Assembly: GCF_008326305.1 (NCBI RefSeq)
Contig: NZ_BIXY01000014.1
Location: 1-64,000 of the forward strand
Reading direction: 5' to 3'
From: Dictyobacter arantiisoli
GTDB taxonomy: Bacteria; Chloroflexota; Ktedonobacteria; Ktedonobacterales; Ktedonobacteraceae
DNA length: 64,000 nt
Of this stretch, positions 44,581-53,733 are shown one piece after another. Both the position numbers and the translations under genes were made by a program. Position 1 is the stretch's first letter, and each line of letters starts with the position of its first letter. The notes below the pieces were generated by a model. It was not told the DNA's origin and made no database searches. It saw only the letters and a program-made list of their open reading frames with translations.

Positions 44581-45966
44581 TTAGATTAATTCGAGATAGC
44601 GGCGGCGCTCCCAGTTGGTGACCGCCTTCTCATATTCCTGTACTTCCCAACGGCGCGTCGTGACAAAATGTTCCACGAAATCAGTACCGAGATACTCTTT
44701 AGCAACCGCACTCTGCTCAAAGAGATCCGTCGCTGTCGTAAGATTACGAGCCAGCGGATGCATTTCACCACGGGTAAGCGCCTGCTGAATCCGGGCGGGA
44801 CTATAGGCATTGCCATCCAGGCGGGACGGCAGTTCAAGCTTCTTTTCGATCCCATAGAGTCCACTTGCTAGCATGCCAGCAAAGACCAGATAGAAATTTG
44901 CATCCGCGCCAGGCACGCGATTCTCCAGGCGAATCGAGCGACGACCACTATTGATCACCCGTACCGCGCAGGTACGATTATCCATGCCCCAGGCAGTATT
45001 CAGCGGGGTCCAGGTGCCCTCGATATAACGCTTATAGGAATTGATAACGGGTGCATACAGAGCCATAAACTCGGGCATCTTTTGCAGCACACCGGCTAAG
45101 AACTGGCGCATCGTCGTCGACATATGATCTTGTGATGCGTCATCCCAAAACATATTGCGCTCATAATTGCGATCCCACAGGCTCAGATGCGAGTGGCCGC
45201 TACTGCCATCCTCCAGATCATTCCACTTCGCCATAAAGGTCGGTGTAAAACCGGTTTGATGGCAGATCTCTTTGACGCCCGTTTTAAACAACATAGTATG
45301 ATCAGCGGCGGTCAGGGCGCGATTGTAATGCATATTAATCTCATACATACCAGGACCATGCTCGCGGTTATAGCCCTCAATCTCAATGCCATATTTTTGC
45401 ATCTGACGCACAATCTGACCAAGCAAATAATCATCGGCGGTCGCATGGCTGATCACATAGCAATTCGTACCAGGACTCAAGGGAGTCAACTGCGGTCCAA
45501 AATCTTTGGCGCGTAGCGAAACTTGATCCTCCCGGAAGAAGCGCATCTCTAATTCAGAGGCCGCCATGGGAGCAAAACCCAGGGATTGTGCCCGCTCAAT
45601 TAACTTCTGCAAAACATAGCGAGGGGCCACCGTAATCGCTGCACCATGTTCCGTCCAGAGATCGCACACACAGGTCGCGACTCCCTCTTCCCAGGGCACC
45701 ACAGTGAAGGTTGAGAGATCAGGCTTCATAATAAAATCGCCGAAACCACGATCAATATTACTTACCTTGAGATCGGGCAACACATTCTCCGCGATATCCC
45801 ATCCAAACAGGACATCGGACTGCGCAAAACCATCTTCGAGCCCGTCGAGAAAAAAGGAGGCTGTCACACGCTTGCCGCGAAAGACGCCATCGATATCAGA
45901 AACGCCAAGCTTCACAAATTCAATTTTCCCCTCGGCAATGAGCAAATTCACCTGGGCGAGATCCAT
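44581..45966 (-). CDS. Glutamine synthetase family protein (possible gamma-glutamyl-amine ligase)
   Basis: 461 residues of the GlnA fold. The N-terminal beta-grasp domain (VKLGVSDIDGVFRGKRV) and the catalytic domain with the metal/glutamate-binding ASELEMRF, NREHGPGMYEINM, SSGHSHLSLW and NRTCAVRVI blocks are intact. RIRLENRVPGADANFYL-like RSIRLENRVPGADAN is typical of the GlnA3/PuuA/GlnT-type side group instead of canonical GlnA, which carries a longer adenylylation loop region. So it may ligate glutamate to a polyamine, ethanolamine or other amine. Upstream repeats resemble GntR operators (46095-46135), consistent with substrate-induced control. Specific substrate unknown. Confidence 0.88.
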   Translation of the reverse strand: MDLAQVNLLIAEGKIEFVKLGVSDIDGVFRGKRVTASFFLDGLEDGFAQSDVLFGWDIAENVLPDLKVSNIDRGFGDFIMKPDLSTFTVVPWEEGVATCVCDLWTEHGAAITVAPRYVLQKLIERAQSLGFAPMAASELEMRFFREDQVSLRAKDFGPQLTPLSPGTNCYVISHATADDYLLGQIVRQMQKYGIEIEGYNREHGPGMYEINMHYNRALTAADHTMLFKTGVKEICHQTGFTPTFMAKWNDLEDGSSGHSHLSLWDRNYERNMFWDDASQDHMSTTMRQFLAGVLQKMPEFMALYAPVINSYKRYIEGTWTPLNTAWGMDNRTCAVRVINSGRRSIRLENRVPGADANFYLVFAGMLASGLYGIEKKLELPSRLDGNAYSPARIQQALTRGEMHPLARNLTTATDLFEQSAVAKEYLGTDFVEHFVTTRRWEVQEYEKAVTNWERRRYLELI

Positions 45967-46085
45967 AGCATTCGTTCCTTTCAGTACAGCAATACACCGT
46001 GCTCTGTTCGTTCCTTCTCCATCGTAGCAATCTGTATGCGAGAGGGAGTAAAAAGCTCAGCATGTTTTTTCTGTTTTCTATAAAA

Positions 46086-46135
46086 AGCTTCCTTGAGCTT
46101 CCTTGTATACAAAGCGAGCTTCCTTGTATGCAAGG
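46086..46135 (-). promoter_or_regulatory. Tandem GntR-like operator repeats upstream of glutamine synthetase gene
   Basis: GAGCTTCCTTGTAT occurs at 46095-46108 and 46116-46129, with a partial copy (AGCTTCCTTGA) just before. The first contains the palindrome TTGTATACAA (46103-46112), the second CCTTGTATGCAAGG (46122-46135). TNGTNTACNA palindromes are typical GntR/FadR-subfamily operators. They lie about 130-170 bp before the glutamine synthetase start. No regulator gene is visible nearby. Confidence 0.5.
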
Positions 46136-46562
46136 CAGAGTAGCATGTGCCTGTCAGCACGTCAAGTAAGGCGCTGTGGGCATGAATCACCTGGCGCTAT
46201 CTTCTGTGCCAGCTCGCTAACGACATTGCTCCAGAGCTTCCTGATGTATCTATCTTGTCTTTCATATACCTTCTCTTTTCTACTCTAGCAGAGAACCATA
46301 AGAAATCTTTCAATATTTTGTAAAATCTTTCTCTAAAGGGGGTTTATTTCTATAGGGTAAAGCTGTAGATATCCGCTCAGAAGTTGACATTTCGACAAAT
46401 GTCTGAGTAAGATATACGAAAGTAATTCATCATTCAAGAAGATCATAAAGTAATAGATTTAAATATCTAGTAATCATATAAAAAACTAGCGTGTGCTTAC
46501 ACCAGCCTGGAAAAACAATTGGCAACATATCATTATTGGTATAGAAACGAGAGGATTGGCGG
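46136..46562. other. Intergenic, no further feature
   Basis: AT-rich spacer after the operator repeats up to the S11 peptidase gene. No coding frame with a plausible start was seen; the GAGAGGA before 46563 is the only clear signal. Confidence 0.4.
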
Positions 46563-48575
46563 ATGCATAGAACGCCACCACACGAAGATACCCATTCCGA
46601 TGGAGAGCCTGAACGCGATCTGAGGCGCCATAATTATAAAGATAAATTACAGCAAGAGTTAGATGATCCGGATAACTATGATCCTTATAATCATCCCGAA
46701 ATTCCGAGAATCAAACGGGCATCCCGCTATCTGGACCTTGAATCAACACCACCTCCTACGCGTCAGCCATCTCAAAACAACAGGCGAGCGCGCCTGGAAA
46801 AACCACGGGCGCATCAGACAGAAGATGAGCTTCAACTTGCGCGGCGCATGAAGGCCCGCGAAGCCCGTGAACAAACGGAGCGTGCACGTGTGCGGCGTCC
46901 CCCACCACATGCTGAAGCAGCGGATCAGGAGGAGCGTACACGCATACGGCGTCCTGTTCGTCGCGAGGAGCTAGAGGAGGAACAACGTCCTCCTACGCGC
47001 CGTCCTGCCCGACGCCCTATAGAAGAACAAGAAGTGCGAGCCTCTTCCCGCCGACCCATCGATGAGGACGACGAAACCCTTATCATAAATCAAAGCACAC
47101 GTCGCAAGCCCAGGGTCTATTTTGAAGATGAACCTGAGGCGCCAGTTATGCCAGCCAAAGCGACACGTGTACCACAAGCACAGGCGATAAAAGAGCATAC
47201 ACGACGACCTGCGGCTTATGAGCAGTCAACCATAGAAGAGGCGCATGAACGTGTTGCACGCCGGAATCGCCATACGCAACAGGTTATTTTTGACCAGGCA
47301 CAAAGAATTCTGCACAACCGTCCATTACTGGCGGTAATCTGTGGAATACTCATTCTCGGTGTACTCCTCCCATTGGGAATTCATCTGCTGAGCGCACCAT
47401 CTATCGGTTCTGGCGTACCACAGGGTGGTGCTCAATCCACATTAACCAGGACAGCAACGGCAGCCAAAAATCCCGCTGATCCACATGAGATTGTGATTAC
47501 ACCACCCGATACGGATCATCCCGCCCCTCCAGTACTGGCGACATCAGCCTATGTGCTGGATGCCGATACAGGCGCGACGATCTACGCCCATAATCCATTC
47601 ATGCACATTCCCATGATGAGCACGACAAAATTGATGACCGCCCTGCTGGCAGTTGAACATGGGAATTTGGATCAGAAAGTCACCATTAACCGCACCATCG
47701 CCAGAGACCTCACGACCCTTTCTGCCGATAGCGCCCTGATGGGCATCAAACCTGGCGAAACGTATACGATGCGTGAACTACTATATGGACTGTTCCTGGT
47801 CTCTGGCAACGATGCCGCCCTGGCTATCGCTGATGCCGATGCGGGCAGCGTGCCCAACTTTGTCGCGCAAATGAATCAGCGTGCCAAACAATTGGGCATG
47901 AATGATACACACTATATGAATCCCCATGGTTTGATGGCAGATGGACAATATTCCAGCGCGCATGATCTGGCAATTATTGGTCAGCATAGCTTCGGAAATG
48001 CCACCATACAACAGATCAGCGATACCGAGTTTTATACTATTCCCGCAACAAAGGAGCATGCGGTTCATTATCTGCAAAATGAAGATCAGTTTATGTACTG
48101 GTATCCCGGCGTCATGGCCGGGAAAACAGGTTGGGATACGGGAGCAAATTTCCTGCAAGTCGTCAAAGCGTCCTACCACAATAAGCATTTGATTGGCGTA
48201 ACCATGCATACGGTAGATTGGTGGACGGATATGCGCGATTTAATGAACTACGGCTTCAACAATTTCACCTGGATCTCACCACGTGAGATCAATGCCAGCA
48301 TCAAGGCCATTCCTTATGCGGCGCTCTGGTCCTACTTCCAAAGCGATACCCGGCAACGCATCATTCCAATGGGGAAACAGGGACGCTTTTACATCTTTAC
48401 CGAATATGCGATCTCTGGCGTGATCATGAACTACTTCGATAAAAATCATGGGCTGAACAAATTTGGCTATCCCACCAGTTCCCAGACAGCGCCCAACACA
48501 ACTATCCTCATGCAACATTTTCAGCATGGGACAATTCAATGCAATCTACAAACCAAAGAATGCGGAACGGTGTAG
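46563..48575 (+). CDS. D-alanyl-D-alanine carboxypeptidase (S11) with long Arg-rich cytoplasmic tail
   Basis: 670 residues. Residues 1 to about 255 are polar, dominated by Arg, Glu and Pro (RRPxRR-type repeats such as RRPARRPIEEQEV), and look disordered. A single membrane helix follows (about 259-280, LLAVICGILILGVLLPLGIH). The extracellular part has the penicillin-binding S11 motifs: SxxK in MSTTKLM (near 353), SGN in LVSGNDAAL, and KTG in MAGKTGWD. The last about 60 residues (KFGYPTSSQTAP) resemble an LGFP-like wall-binding tail. It trims the terminal D-Ala of stem peptides outside the membrane. It precedes murT, gatD and a phosphodiester glycosidase, so this looks like a cell-wall block. 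Confidence 0.88.
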   Translation: MHRTPPHEDTHSDGEPERDLRRHNYKDKLQQELDDPDNYDPYNHPEIPRIKRASRYLDLESTPPPTRQPSQNNRRARLEKPRAHQTEDELQLARRMKAREAREQTERARVRRPPPHAEAADQEERTRIRRPVRREELEEEQRPPTRRPARRPIEEQEVRASSRRPIDEDDETLIINQSTRRKPRVYFEDEPEAPVMPAKATRVPQAQAIKEHTRRPAAYEQSTIEEAHERVARRNRHTQQVIFDQAQRILHNRPLLAVICGILILGVLLPLGIHLLSAPSIGSGVPQGGAQSTLTRTATAAKNPADPHEIVITPPDTDHPAPPVLATSAYVLDADTGATIYAHNPFMHIPMMSTTKLMTALLAVEHGNLDQKVTINRTIARDLTTLSADSALMGIKPGETYTMRELLYGLFLVSGNDAALAIADADAGSVPNFVAQMNQRAKQLGMNDTHYMNPHGLMADGQYSSAHDLAIIGQHSFGNATIQQISDTEFYTIPATKEHAVHYLQNEDQFMYWYPGVMAGKTGWDTGANFLQVVKASYHNKHLIGVTMHTVDWWTDMRDLMNYGFNNFTWISPREINASIKAIPYAALWSYFQSDTRQRIIPMGKQGRFYIFTEYAISGVIMNYFDKNHGLNKFGYPTSSQTAPNTTILMQHFQHGTIQCNLQTKECGTV

Positions 48576-48960
48576 AAAGGGCCTCTCTATTCATTCAAAT
48601 GGGTGTGCATCTATGGTGAATTAGAACCATAAGGCAGAAAGAGACGTACATGTCATACATATAGTGAACACGGTCCGGTATAGAAACCATAGTCGCAAGT
48701 GACACGTTGTTTGTATAAAGCGGCTAGACCTGACCATGTGCCTAATTCACTTGCTCGCTATACTCATGTTTGTTATACTTCGAACTGCGTACCTGTAGGA
48801 ACTGGTATCCTTAAAAAGAAGCCCCTACATACATGCTCTCTCGCCCTAAAAAGCAATCGTCAAGAGTATGGCGCTCATTTCCGTTTATACGCGGCGTGAT
48901 CCACCGGGACTACTCCCATCGGTACGCCTTGCAGCATTTTTAGTCAGGGTATGGGTATCT
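48576..48960. other. Intergenic, no feature recognised
   Basis: Spacer between the S11 peptidase and murT. A frame opens at 48868, before the murT ATG, but its extra residues are not homologous to MurT. No strong hairpin or promoter is visible. Confidence 0.4.
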
Positions 48961-50403
48961 ATGCAAACAGATAATTCAAACAATGACAGCACAACGCCAA
49001 ATGGATTACGCAAAGCCCGGTTGGCCTTCGCGATATCAGCAGGCAAAATTGCCGGCGCGTCAGGGCGTTTATTTCATATTGGTGGCGGCACCAGTCTCCC
49101 AGGCATGATTGCCCGCCGTATTGATCCTAATGTATTAAAATCGGTAGTTGGCGATAGTAAAGCGAAAAAAATTGTCATCACTGGCAGTAATGGAAAAACA
49201 ACTACCGCTCGCATGACGGCGGCAATTGCTGATGCCGCCGGTCATCGCGTTTCGCAGAACCGCACAGGCTCTAACCTGCTTCAAGGTGTGACCTCGGTTG
49301 CTGTGAACTTTGCGGATCTCTTTGGCCGACTCGAAAGCGATGTCCTGCTCTTTGAGATCGATGAAGCAACCATTCCGCTGGCCGTGCCTGAGATTCAACC
49401 TGATGTTGTGGTGATTACCAATATTTTCCGTGACCAGTTGGACCGCTATGGCGAGCTGTATTCCGTGGCTCAGGCACTCAATTCAATGCTTGAGAGTCTA
49501 CCAGAGACAGCAACGATCCTGCTCAATGGCAATGATCCACAAGTTGCGAACTTTGGGGTCAACGCCAAAGCCCGCCGCATCTTCTATGGTCTGGAGACCA
49601 AGGATATCGGCACACCTGTTCCGGAGCAGTCTGCCGATATTATCCGCTGTATCCACTGCAATAGCGATTTCCTGTATGAAGTGGCGTATATGTCGCACCT
49701 GGGTCTCTACCGCTGTCCTGAGTGCGGTTATACATTGCCGCCTCTCGATGTAGCAGTCACTTCGGCGGCGTTAGCGGATAATGGTGAGGGTCCCAGCCAT
49801 ATCAAATTGCGCACCCCACTGGGAGAGATGAAACTCGATATTCCCCTACCAGGCGTGCATAATATTTATAATGCAACAGCAGCAATTGGTGCTGCGGTAG
49901 CCCTCGGTTTCCCATTAGATTCAGTACAGACGGCGATGAATAACGTACGGACCGCCTTCGGTCGTATGGAAAAAATTCAGGCTGGCGACAAAACAATCTT
50001 TCTCTCATTCGTCAAAAATCCAACATCCTTTAATCTGATGCTGCGTCTGATCGCGAAACATGAAGGCAAAAAGCATCTCTTACTCTCCATGAGCCATACC
50101 GTGGTCGATGGTCAGGACTTCGCCTGGCTGTGGGATGTAGAACTGGAAGATATCGCACCCGATATTCTCGATGCGGTCTGTAGCGGCAATAAGTCTGAGG
50201 AACTGGCGTTACGCCTCAAGTACGCGGAAATCCCGACCGATAAGATCATAGAGGTCGAAGATCGCGAGGCTGCATTGGATGAAGCGATCAAAAATGTAGA
50301 ACCAGGCGGCACACTTTATATCATGAGTGGATATACTCCTACCCAGGAGTTGCGCCGAATTATGCAGAAGCGCGGTTGGGTCAAGCACTTCTGGGAGGAA
50401 TAG
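48961..50403 (+). CDS. murT: Lipid II isoglutaminyl synthase, ligase subunit MurT
   Basis: 480 residues from the ATG at 48961. It is a Mur-ligase-like ATPase: P-loop VITGSNGKTTTARMTAAI near residue 60, with NIFRDQLDRYGEL and HNIYNATAAIGAAVALG blocks. The MurT-specific zinc ribbon is present in the middle (IRCIHCNSDF and YRCPECGYTLPP). The C-terminal DUF1727 part includes FLSFVKNPTSFNLML. With GatD it amidates the D-Glu of lipid II to D-isoglutamine. The start region lacks a strong ribosome site. The gatD start follows 4 bp after its stop. Confidence 0.93.
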   Translation: MQTDNSNNDSTTPNGLRKARLAFAISAGKIAGASGRLFHIGGGTSLPGMIARRIDPNVLKSVVGDSKAKKIVITGSNGKTTTARMTAAIADAAGHRVSQNRTGSNLLQGVTSVAVNFADLFGRLESDVLLFEIDEATIPLAVPEIQPDVVVITNIFRDQLDRYGELYSVAQALNSMLESLPETATILLNGNDPQVANFGVNAKARRIFYGLETKDIGTPVPEQSADIIRCIHCNSDFLYEVAYMSHLGLYRCPECGYTLPPLDVAVTSAALADNGEGPSHIKLRTPLGEMKLDIPLPGVHNIYNATAAIGAAVALGFPLDSVQTAMNNVRTAFGRMEKIQAGDKTIFLSFVKNPTSFNLMLRLIAKHEGKKHLLLSMSHTVVDGQDFAWLWDVELEDIAPDILDAVCSGNKSEELALRLKYAEIPTDKIIEVEDREAALDEAIKNVEPGGTLYIMSGYTPTQELRRIMQKRGWVKHFWEE

Positions 50404-50406
50404 GTT

Positions 50407-51210
50407 ATGAGCGAGCAGAAAACAGATACGGGCATGGTGATCAAGATCGGACACCTCTATCCGACATTGATGAGCGTGGCAGCCGACCGGGGCAATCTCT
50501 TTTCGATTGAGCGCCGCAGCCGCTGGCGTGGCATCAGTATCGATGTTGAGCCGATCTATGTCAAACAGACACCAGACTTCACCAAATATGATCTCATCCT
50601 GATCCATGGTGCAGCTGACCGTGAGATGGAGGTTGCATCCAAGGACATTCAGCACAAAGCCTCCTCACTCAAAGAGGCCGCAGAATCCAATACGGTCTTC
50701 TTGAGTGTCTGTGCTGGCTTCCAGTTGCTGGGACATTACTATAAACCCTTTGATGGTCCTGAGTTAAAAGGAGTCGGTCTCTTCGATCTGTATACTGAAG
50801 GTAGCACCACTCGCTTCATGACGCATATGGCACTGGAATGCAAGTTCCCGGAGACTGGCACGAAATTGTTGGTTGGCTATGAAAACCATAGCGGTCGCAC
50901 CTTCCTGGGTTCAAAAACACAGCCACTGGGAAAAGTTCTGGCGGGCTGGGGCAACAATGGGAAGGATGGTGTCGAGGGCGTTGTCTATAAAAATGCGTTT
51001 GGAACCTATACCCATGGTCCAGTTTTGCCCAAGAATCCCTGGTTTACTGACTTAATCATTCAGCGCGCACTGGAGCGCCGTTATGGTAAAGTAACACTAT
51101 TACCATTGGATGATAGTACTGAGAATGCGGCACACGCAGCAGCTTTGAAGCTGGCCATGGAGTTCAAAGGCACCATGTCAGCCATTGAAGCAACCGCCTG
51201 GAAGCATTAG
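50407..51210 (+). CDS. gatD: Lipid II isoglutaminyl synthase, glutaminase subunit GatD
   Basis: 267 residues of the class I glutamine amidotransferase fold. KIGHLYPTLMSVAADRGN at the start, the nucleophile Cys in FLSVCAGFQLLGHYY, and the His in GTYTHGPVLPKNP near residue 203 are present. It splits glutamine and passes ammonia to MurT. GGGAGGAATAGG within the murT end serves as its ribosome site, showing tight coupling. The pair is typical of Gram-positive and actinobacterial walls and here indicates amidated peptidoglycan. Confidence 0.93.
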   Translation: MSEQKTDTGMVIKIGHLYPTLMSVAADRGNLFSIERRSRWRGISIDVEPIYVKQTPDFTKYDLILIHGAADREMEVASKDIQHKASSLKEAAESNTVFLSVCAGFQLLGHYYKPFDGPELKGVGLFDLYTEGSTTRFMTHMALECKFPETGTKLLVGYENHSGRTFLGSKTQPLGKVLAGWGNNGKDGVEGVVYKNAFGTYTHGPVLPKNPWFTDLIIQRALERRYGKVTLLPLDDSTENAAHAAALKLAMEFKGTMSAIEATAWKH

Positions 51211-51239
51211 TTTCCAGTAGAGCAAGGAAAAGAATCGCC

Positions 51240-52052
51240 ATGCCAGCAAAACACGCCTTCAAGCTCGCGCTACTTATTGGCCTTCTGGTCTGTGCATTGC
51301 TGGCTTGCGATGTGTTGCCCAGCATCACATTGAATGGAACACCCGTTACCTCATCCTCCCAGTCAGGGACACTGAACCAATGGACGACAGCCCAGCCAGG
51401 CGTCGAGCTACGCAGTGAGCACTGGAAAAGCGCGGGTGGAAATGAGGACACCGTCTCGATTGCCCGCTTTGACCTCAATAAAGTCCATCTCAGTGTTGGC
51501 TATCAACCCGACAAACCACTGGCACTCAAGGATTGGATGAAGCAGACAAATGCGCTGGCCGTGATCAATGGTGGCTACTTTGATCAACAGAATCAGTCAA
51601 CAGCCCTGATAGTGGCAAACAGTCAGGTATATGGCACATCCTATGCAAATTGTTGTGGCATGTTCTCAGTCAACAGCCAGGGTCAGGTATCGATCCGCTC
51701 GCTGGCCGACCAACCCTATGATCCCAGCACAGAACAAATCACACAAGCCACCCAGAGCCGTCCCATGCTCATCGTGAATGGCAAACGCACCCAATTCCAG
51801 GAAACCACCGCCGCCAGTCCACGCAGTGTCGTCGCCATGGACAACCAGGGCCGCCTCCTCTTCATAGTCAGTCCTTCACAGGCCTTCTCAATGGATGAGT
51901 TAGCCGATCTTCTCATCCAATCAGATCTCAACATCAAAAACGCCCTCAATCTGGATGGAGGCACATCCACAGGACTCTACGTCAAAGCAGGCAGTCAGCG
52001 AGTAACCCTCGACTCCGTCAATCCCCTCCCTATCGTCATCATCGTCAAGTAG
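51240..52052 (+). CDS. Phosphodiester glycosidase (NAGPA-like) lipoprotein
   Basis: 270 residues. The N-terminal 24 residues end in LLVCALLACD, a lipobox, so it is anchored outside the membrane. The domain from about 60 to 270 matches the phosphodiester glycosidase family (DUF2233), with VINGGYFDQQNQSTAL near residue 98 and the C-terminal NALNLDGGTSTGLYV motif. Animal members remove N-acetylglucosamine from phosphodiesters; bacterial ones are largely uncharacterised. Its place directly after murT-gatD suggests a cell-wall or wall-polymer substrate (inference). Confidence 0.85.
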   Translation: MPAKHAFKLALLIGLLVCALLACDVLPSITLNGTPVTSSSQSGTLNQWTTAQPGVELRSEHWKSAGGNEDTVSIARFDLNKVHLSVGYQPDKPLALKDWMKQTNALAVINGGYFDQQNQSTALIVANSQVYGTSYANCCGMFSVNSQGQVSIRSLADQPYDPSTEQITQATQSRPMLIVNGKRTQFQETTAASPRSVVAMDNQGRLLFIVSPSQAFSMDELADLLIQSDLNIKNALNLDGGTSTGLYVKAGSQRVTLDSVNPLPIVIIVK

Positions 52053-52069
52053 ACCCGATCATTTCAATT

Positions 52070-52144
52070 GCATAATCCAATCATGCCAATTGTAGCCTCT
52101 GACCGAAATGGTTGGGGACTAAGATTAACATGATTGGATTATGC
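52070..52144. terminator. Long inverted repeat between convergent genes
   Basis: GCATAATCCAATCATG (52070-52085) is perfectly complementary to 52129-52144. The right arm overlaps the stop codon of the amino acid permease gene, so a terminator for both strands is embedded in its 3' end. There is no typical T run. Confidence 0.6.
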
Positions 52145-53035
52145 GTGGTCCGGGGTCAGGCGACGCTCCATCATACGTGCGGCTACTGAGAGAGGGTAAC
52201 ACATGACGAGGTAGAGTAGCGCACCAAGCACAAAGACGTACATTTTTTGATTGGAGTCGGCCTGGGGTAAGGCAAAACCGATGGTAATATACTCCAGTTC
52301 GATGACCGCAATCACAGATAAAAAGGCACTGTCCTGGATCAGGGTAATAAAATTATTGGTTAAGGGCGGGATGATCGAACGAATCGCTTGCGGCAATATG
52401 ATATAGCGCATGGTTTGACGCTCGTCCAGACCAAGACTCAGCGCAGCCTCAGATTGTCCTCGCTCCACTGAGAGTATGCCGGTACGAAAGACTTCAGTTA
52501 GATAGGCTCCATAGTTAAAGCTTAATCCAAGAATGCCATAGAAAAAAATGTTAAAGCTATCCGGTACCAGACTATTGCTCTGTAAAACAGTCATGCTATT
52601 AAAAAGCATATCATGGGGATCAAAGCCAATATTCGAGAGCAACAGGCGTATTCCATAATACCATAAGTACAACTGGACAAGCAGCGGAGTACCACGAATA
52701 ACCTCTACATAAATCCCTGTGAGCCAGCGCAGAGGTCGGAAGCGGGCCAGACTGCCAAAGGCTCCCAGTAGTCCAAAGATAATGGCACAGATACCGCTCA
52801 GGACGGACACCAGCAGGGTCACCAGCGCGCCACGTATCATCTCCGGCAGATAGAGCAATGAAAGATCCCGATAGGTGTAGAGATAATAACCAAAGGCTCC
52901 GATGACCGCCGCCAGCAGAATGTAATAGAGATAATTTGCGCCAACCATACGATTGCGCGGCCAGAGGTTGCGCTTGCGCGCTATATCCGGCGGCTTTTCC
53001 TGCTTATAGTGCAAATCTAAACTCATAAATAGCAC
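52139..53035 (-). CDS. Polar amino acid ABC permease (HisM/GlnP type), second
   Basis: 298 residues. After a polar N-terminal tail the membrane domain has the importer signature with coupling loop EAALSLGLDERQTMRYIILP, and VIRGTPLLVQLYLWYYGI in the first half. This is the amino-acid transporter HisMQ/GlnP class. It is one of two permeases in a full operon with an ATPase and a Tat-type binding protein. The last gene of the operon. Confidence 0.9.
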   Translation of the reverse strand: MLFMSLDLHYKQEKPPDIARKRNLWPRNRMVGANYLYYILLAAVIGAFGYYLYTYRDLSLLYLPEMIRGALVTLLVSVLSGICAIIFGLLGAFGSLARFRPLRWLTGIYVEVIRGTPLLVQLYLWYYGIRLLLSNIGFDPHDMLFNSMTVLQSNSLVPDSFNIFFYGILGLSFNYGAYLTEVFRTGILSVERGQSEAALSLGLDERQTMRYIILPQAIRSIIPPLTNNFITLIQDSAFLSVIAVIELEYITIGFALPQADSNQKMYVFVLGALLYLVMCYPLSVAARMMERRLTPDHA

Positions 53036-53046
53036 TCCTTCCTTCC

Positions 53047-53718
53047 TTACAACGCAGCTCGTAGTCGACGCTCGAGGCGCTTGGCTACATATGAGACGGG
53101 TAAACTCATCACGAGATAGAGCACAATTGCCAGCAGAAAAAAGGGTAAAGGATTACTGGCATGTGTGCGCACATAACTATTCAAAACCGACGTGAGATCA
53201 CTCCCTGCAATCACGCTCACGATAGCAGAGTCCTTCAGTAAATAAATAAAATCATTTACAAAAGGCGGAATCATCAATGGAATAGCCTGCGGCAACTGTA
53301 TATGAAAGAAATTTTGGCTCGGCGAGAGACCAAGAGAAAGGGCGGCTTCCGCCTGCCCCTGCTCCACTGAAAGAAAACCTGCGCGATAAACTTCGGCCTC
53401 ATAGGCGGCATAGTTCAAGGCCAACGTACCAATACCAGCCGTCCAAACATTGATCAGTAAGGCCCAGGAGGGATTAATCAAGCCTAACAAAGCCCCCAGC
53501 CCATAATAGATAATAAAAATCTGGGCCAGAATGGGCGTACCACGCACCACTTCAATGAAAATACGCGCTGGACCATGCAACCAGACTATACGCGAGCCAT
53601 CCATCAACGCTAAGAACATACCCAGTACCAGGGCGATAGGAAAGGACGCCAGGCAGTAAAAAAGAGTATTCCGAGTACCTACCAAAAAATCAGGAATGGT
53701 AGGCCAGATTACATCCAT
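53047..53718 (-). CDS. Polar amino acid ABC permease (HisQ/GlnP type), first
   Basis: 223 residues, with five or so membrane helices. EVVRGTPILAQIFIIYYGLG and the coupling loop EAALSLGLSPSQNFFHIQLP are nearly parallel to those in the next gene, so the two form a heterodimer of related subunits. It begins 15 bp after the binding-protein gene stop. The start MDVIWPTIPDF lies directly before a membrane helix. Confidence 0.92.
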   Translation of the reverse strand: MDVIWPTIPDFLVGTRNTLFYCLASFPIALVLGMFLALMDGSRIVWLHGPARIFIEVVRGTPILAQIFIIYYGLGALLGLINPSWALLINVWTAGIGTLALNYAAYEAEVYRAGFLSVEQGQAEAALSLGLSPSQNFFHIQLPQAIPLMIPPFVNDFIYLLKDSAIVSVIAGSDLTSVLNSYVRTHASNPLPFFLLAIVLYLVMSLPVSYVAKRLERRLRAAL

Positions 53719-53733
53719 ATCATCATCCTTCGA

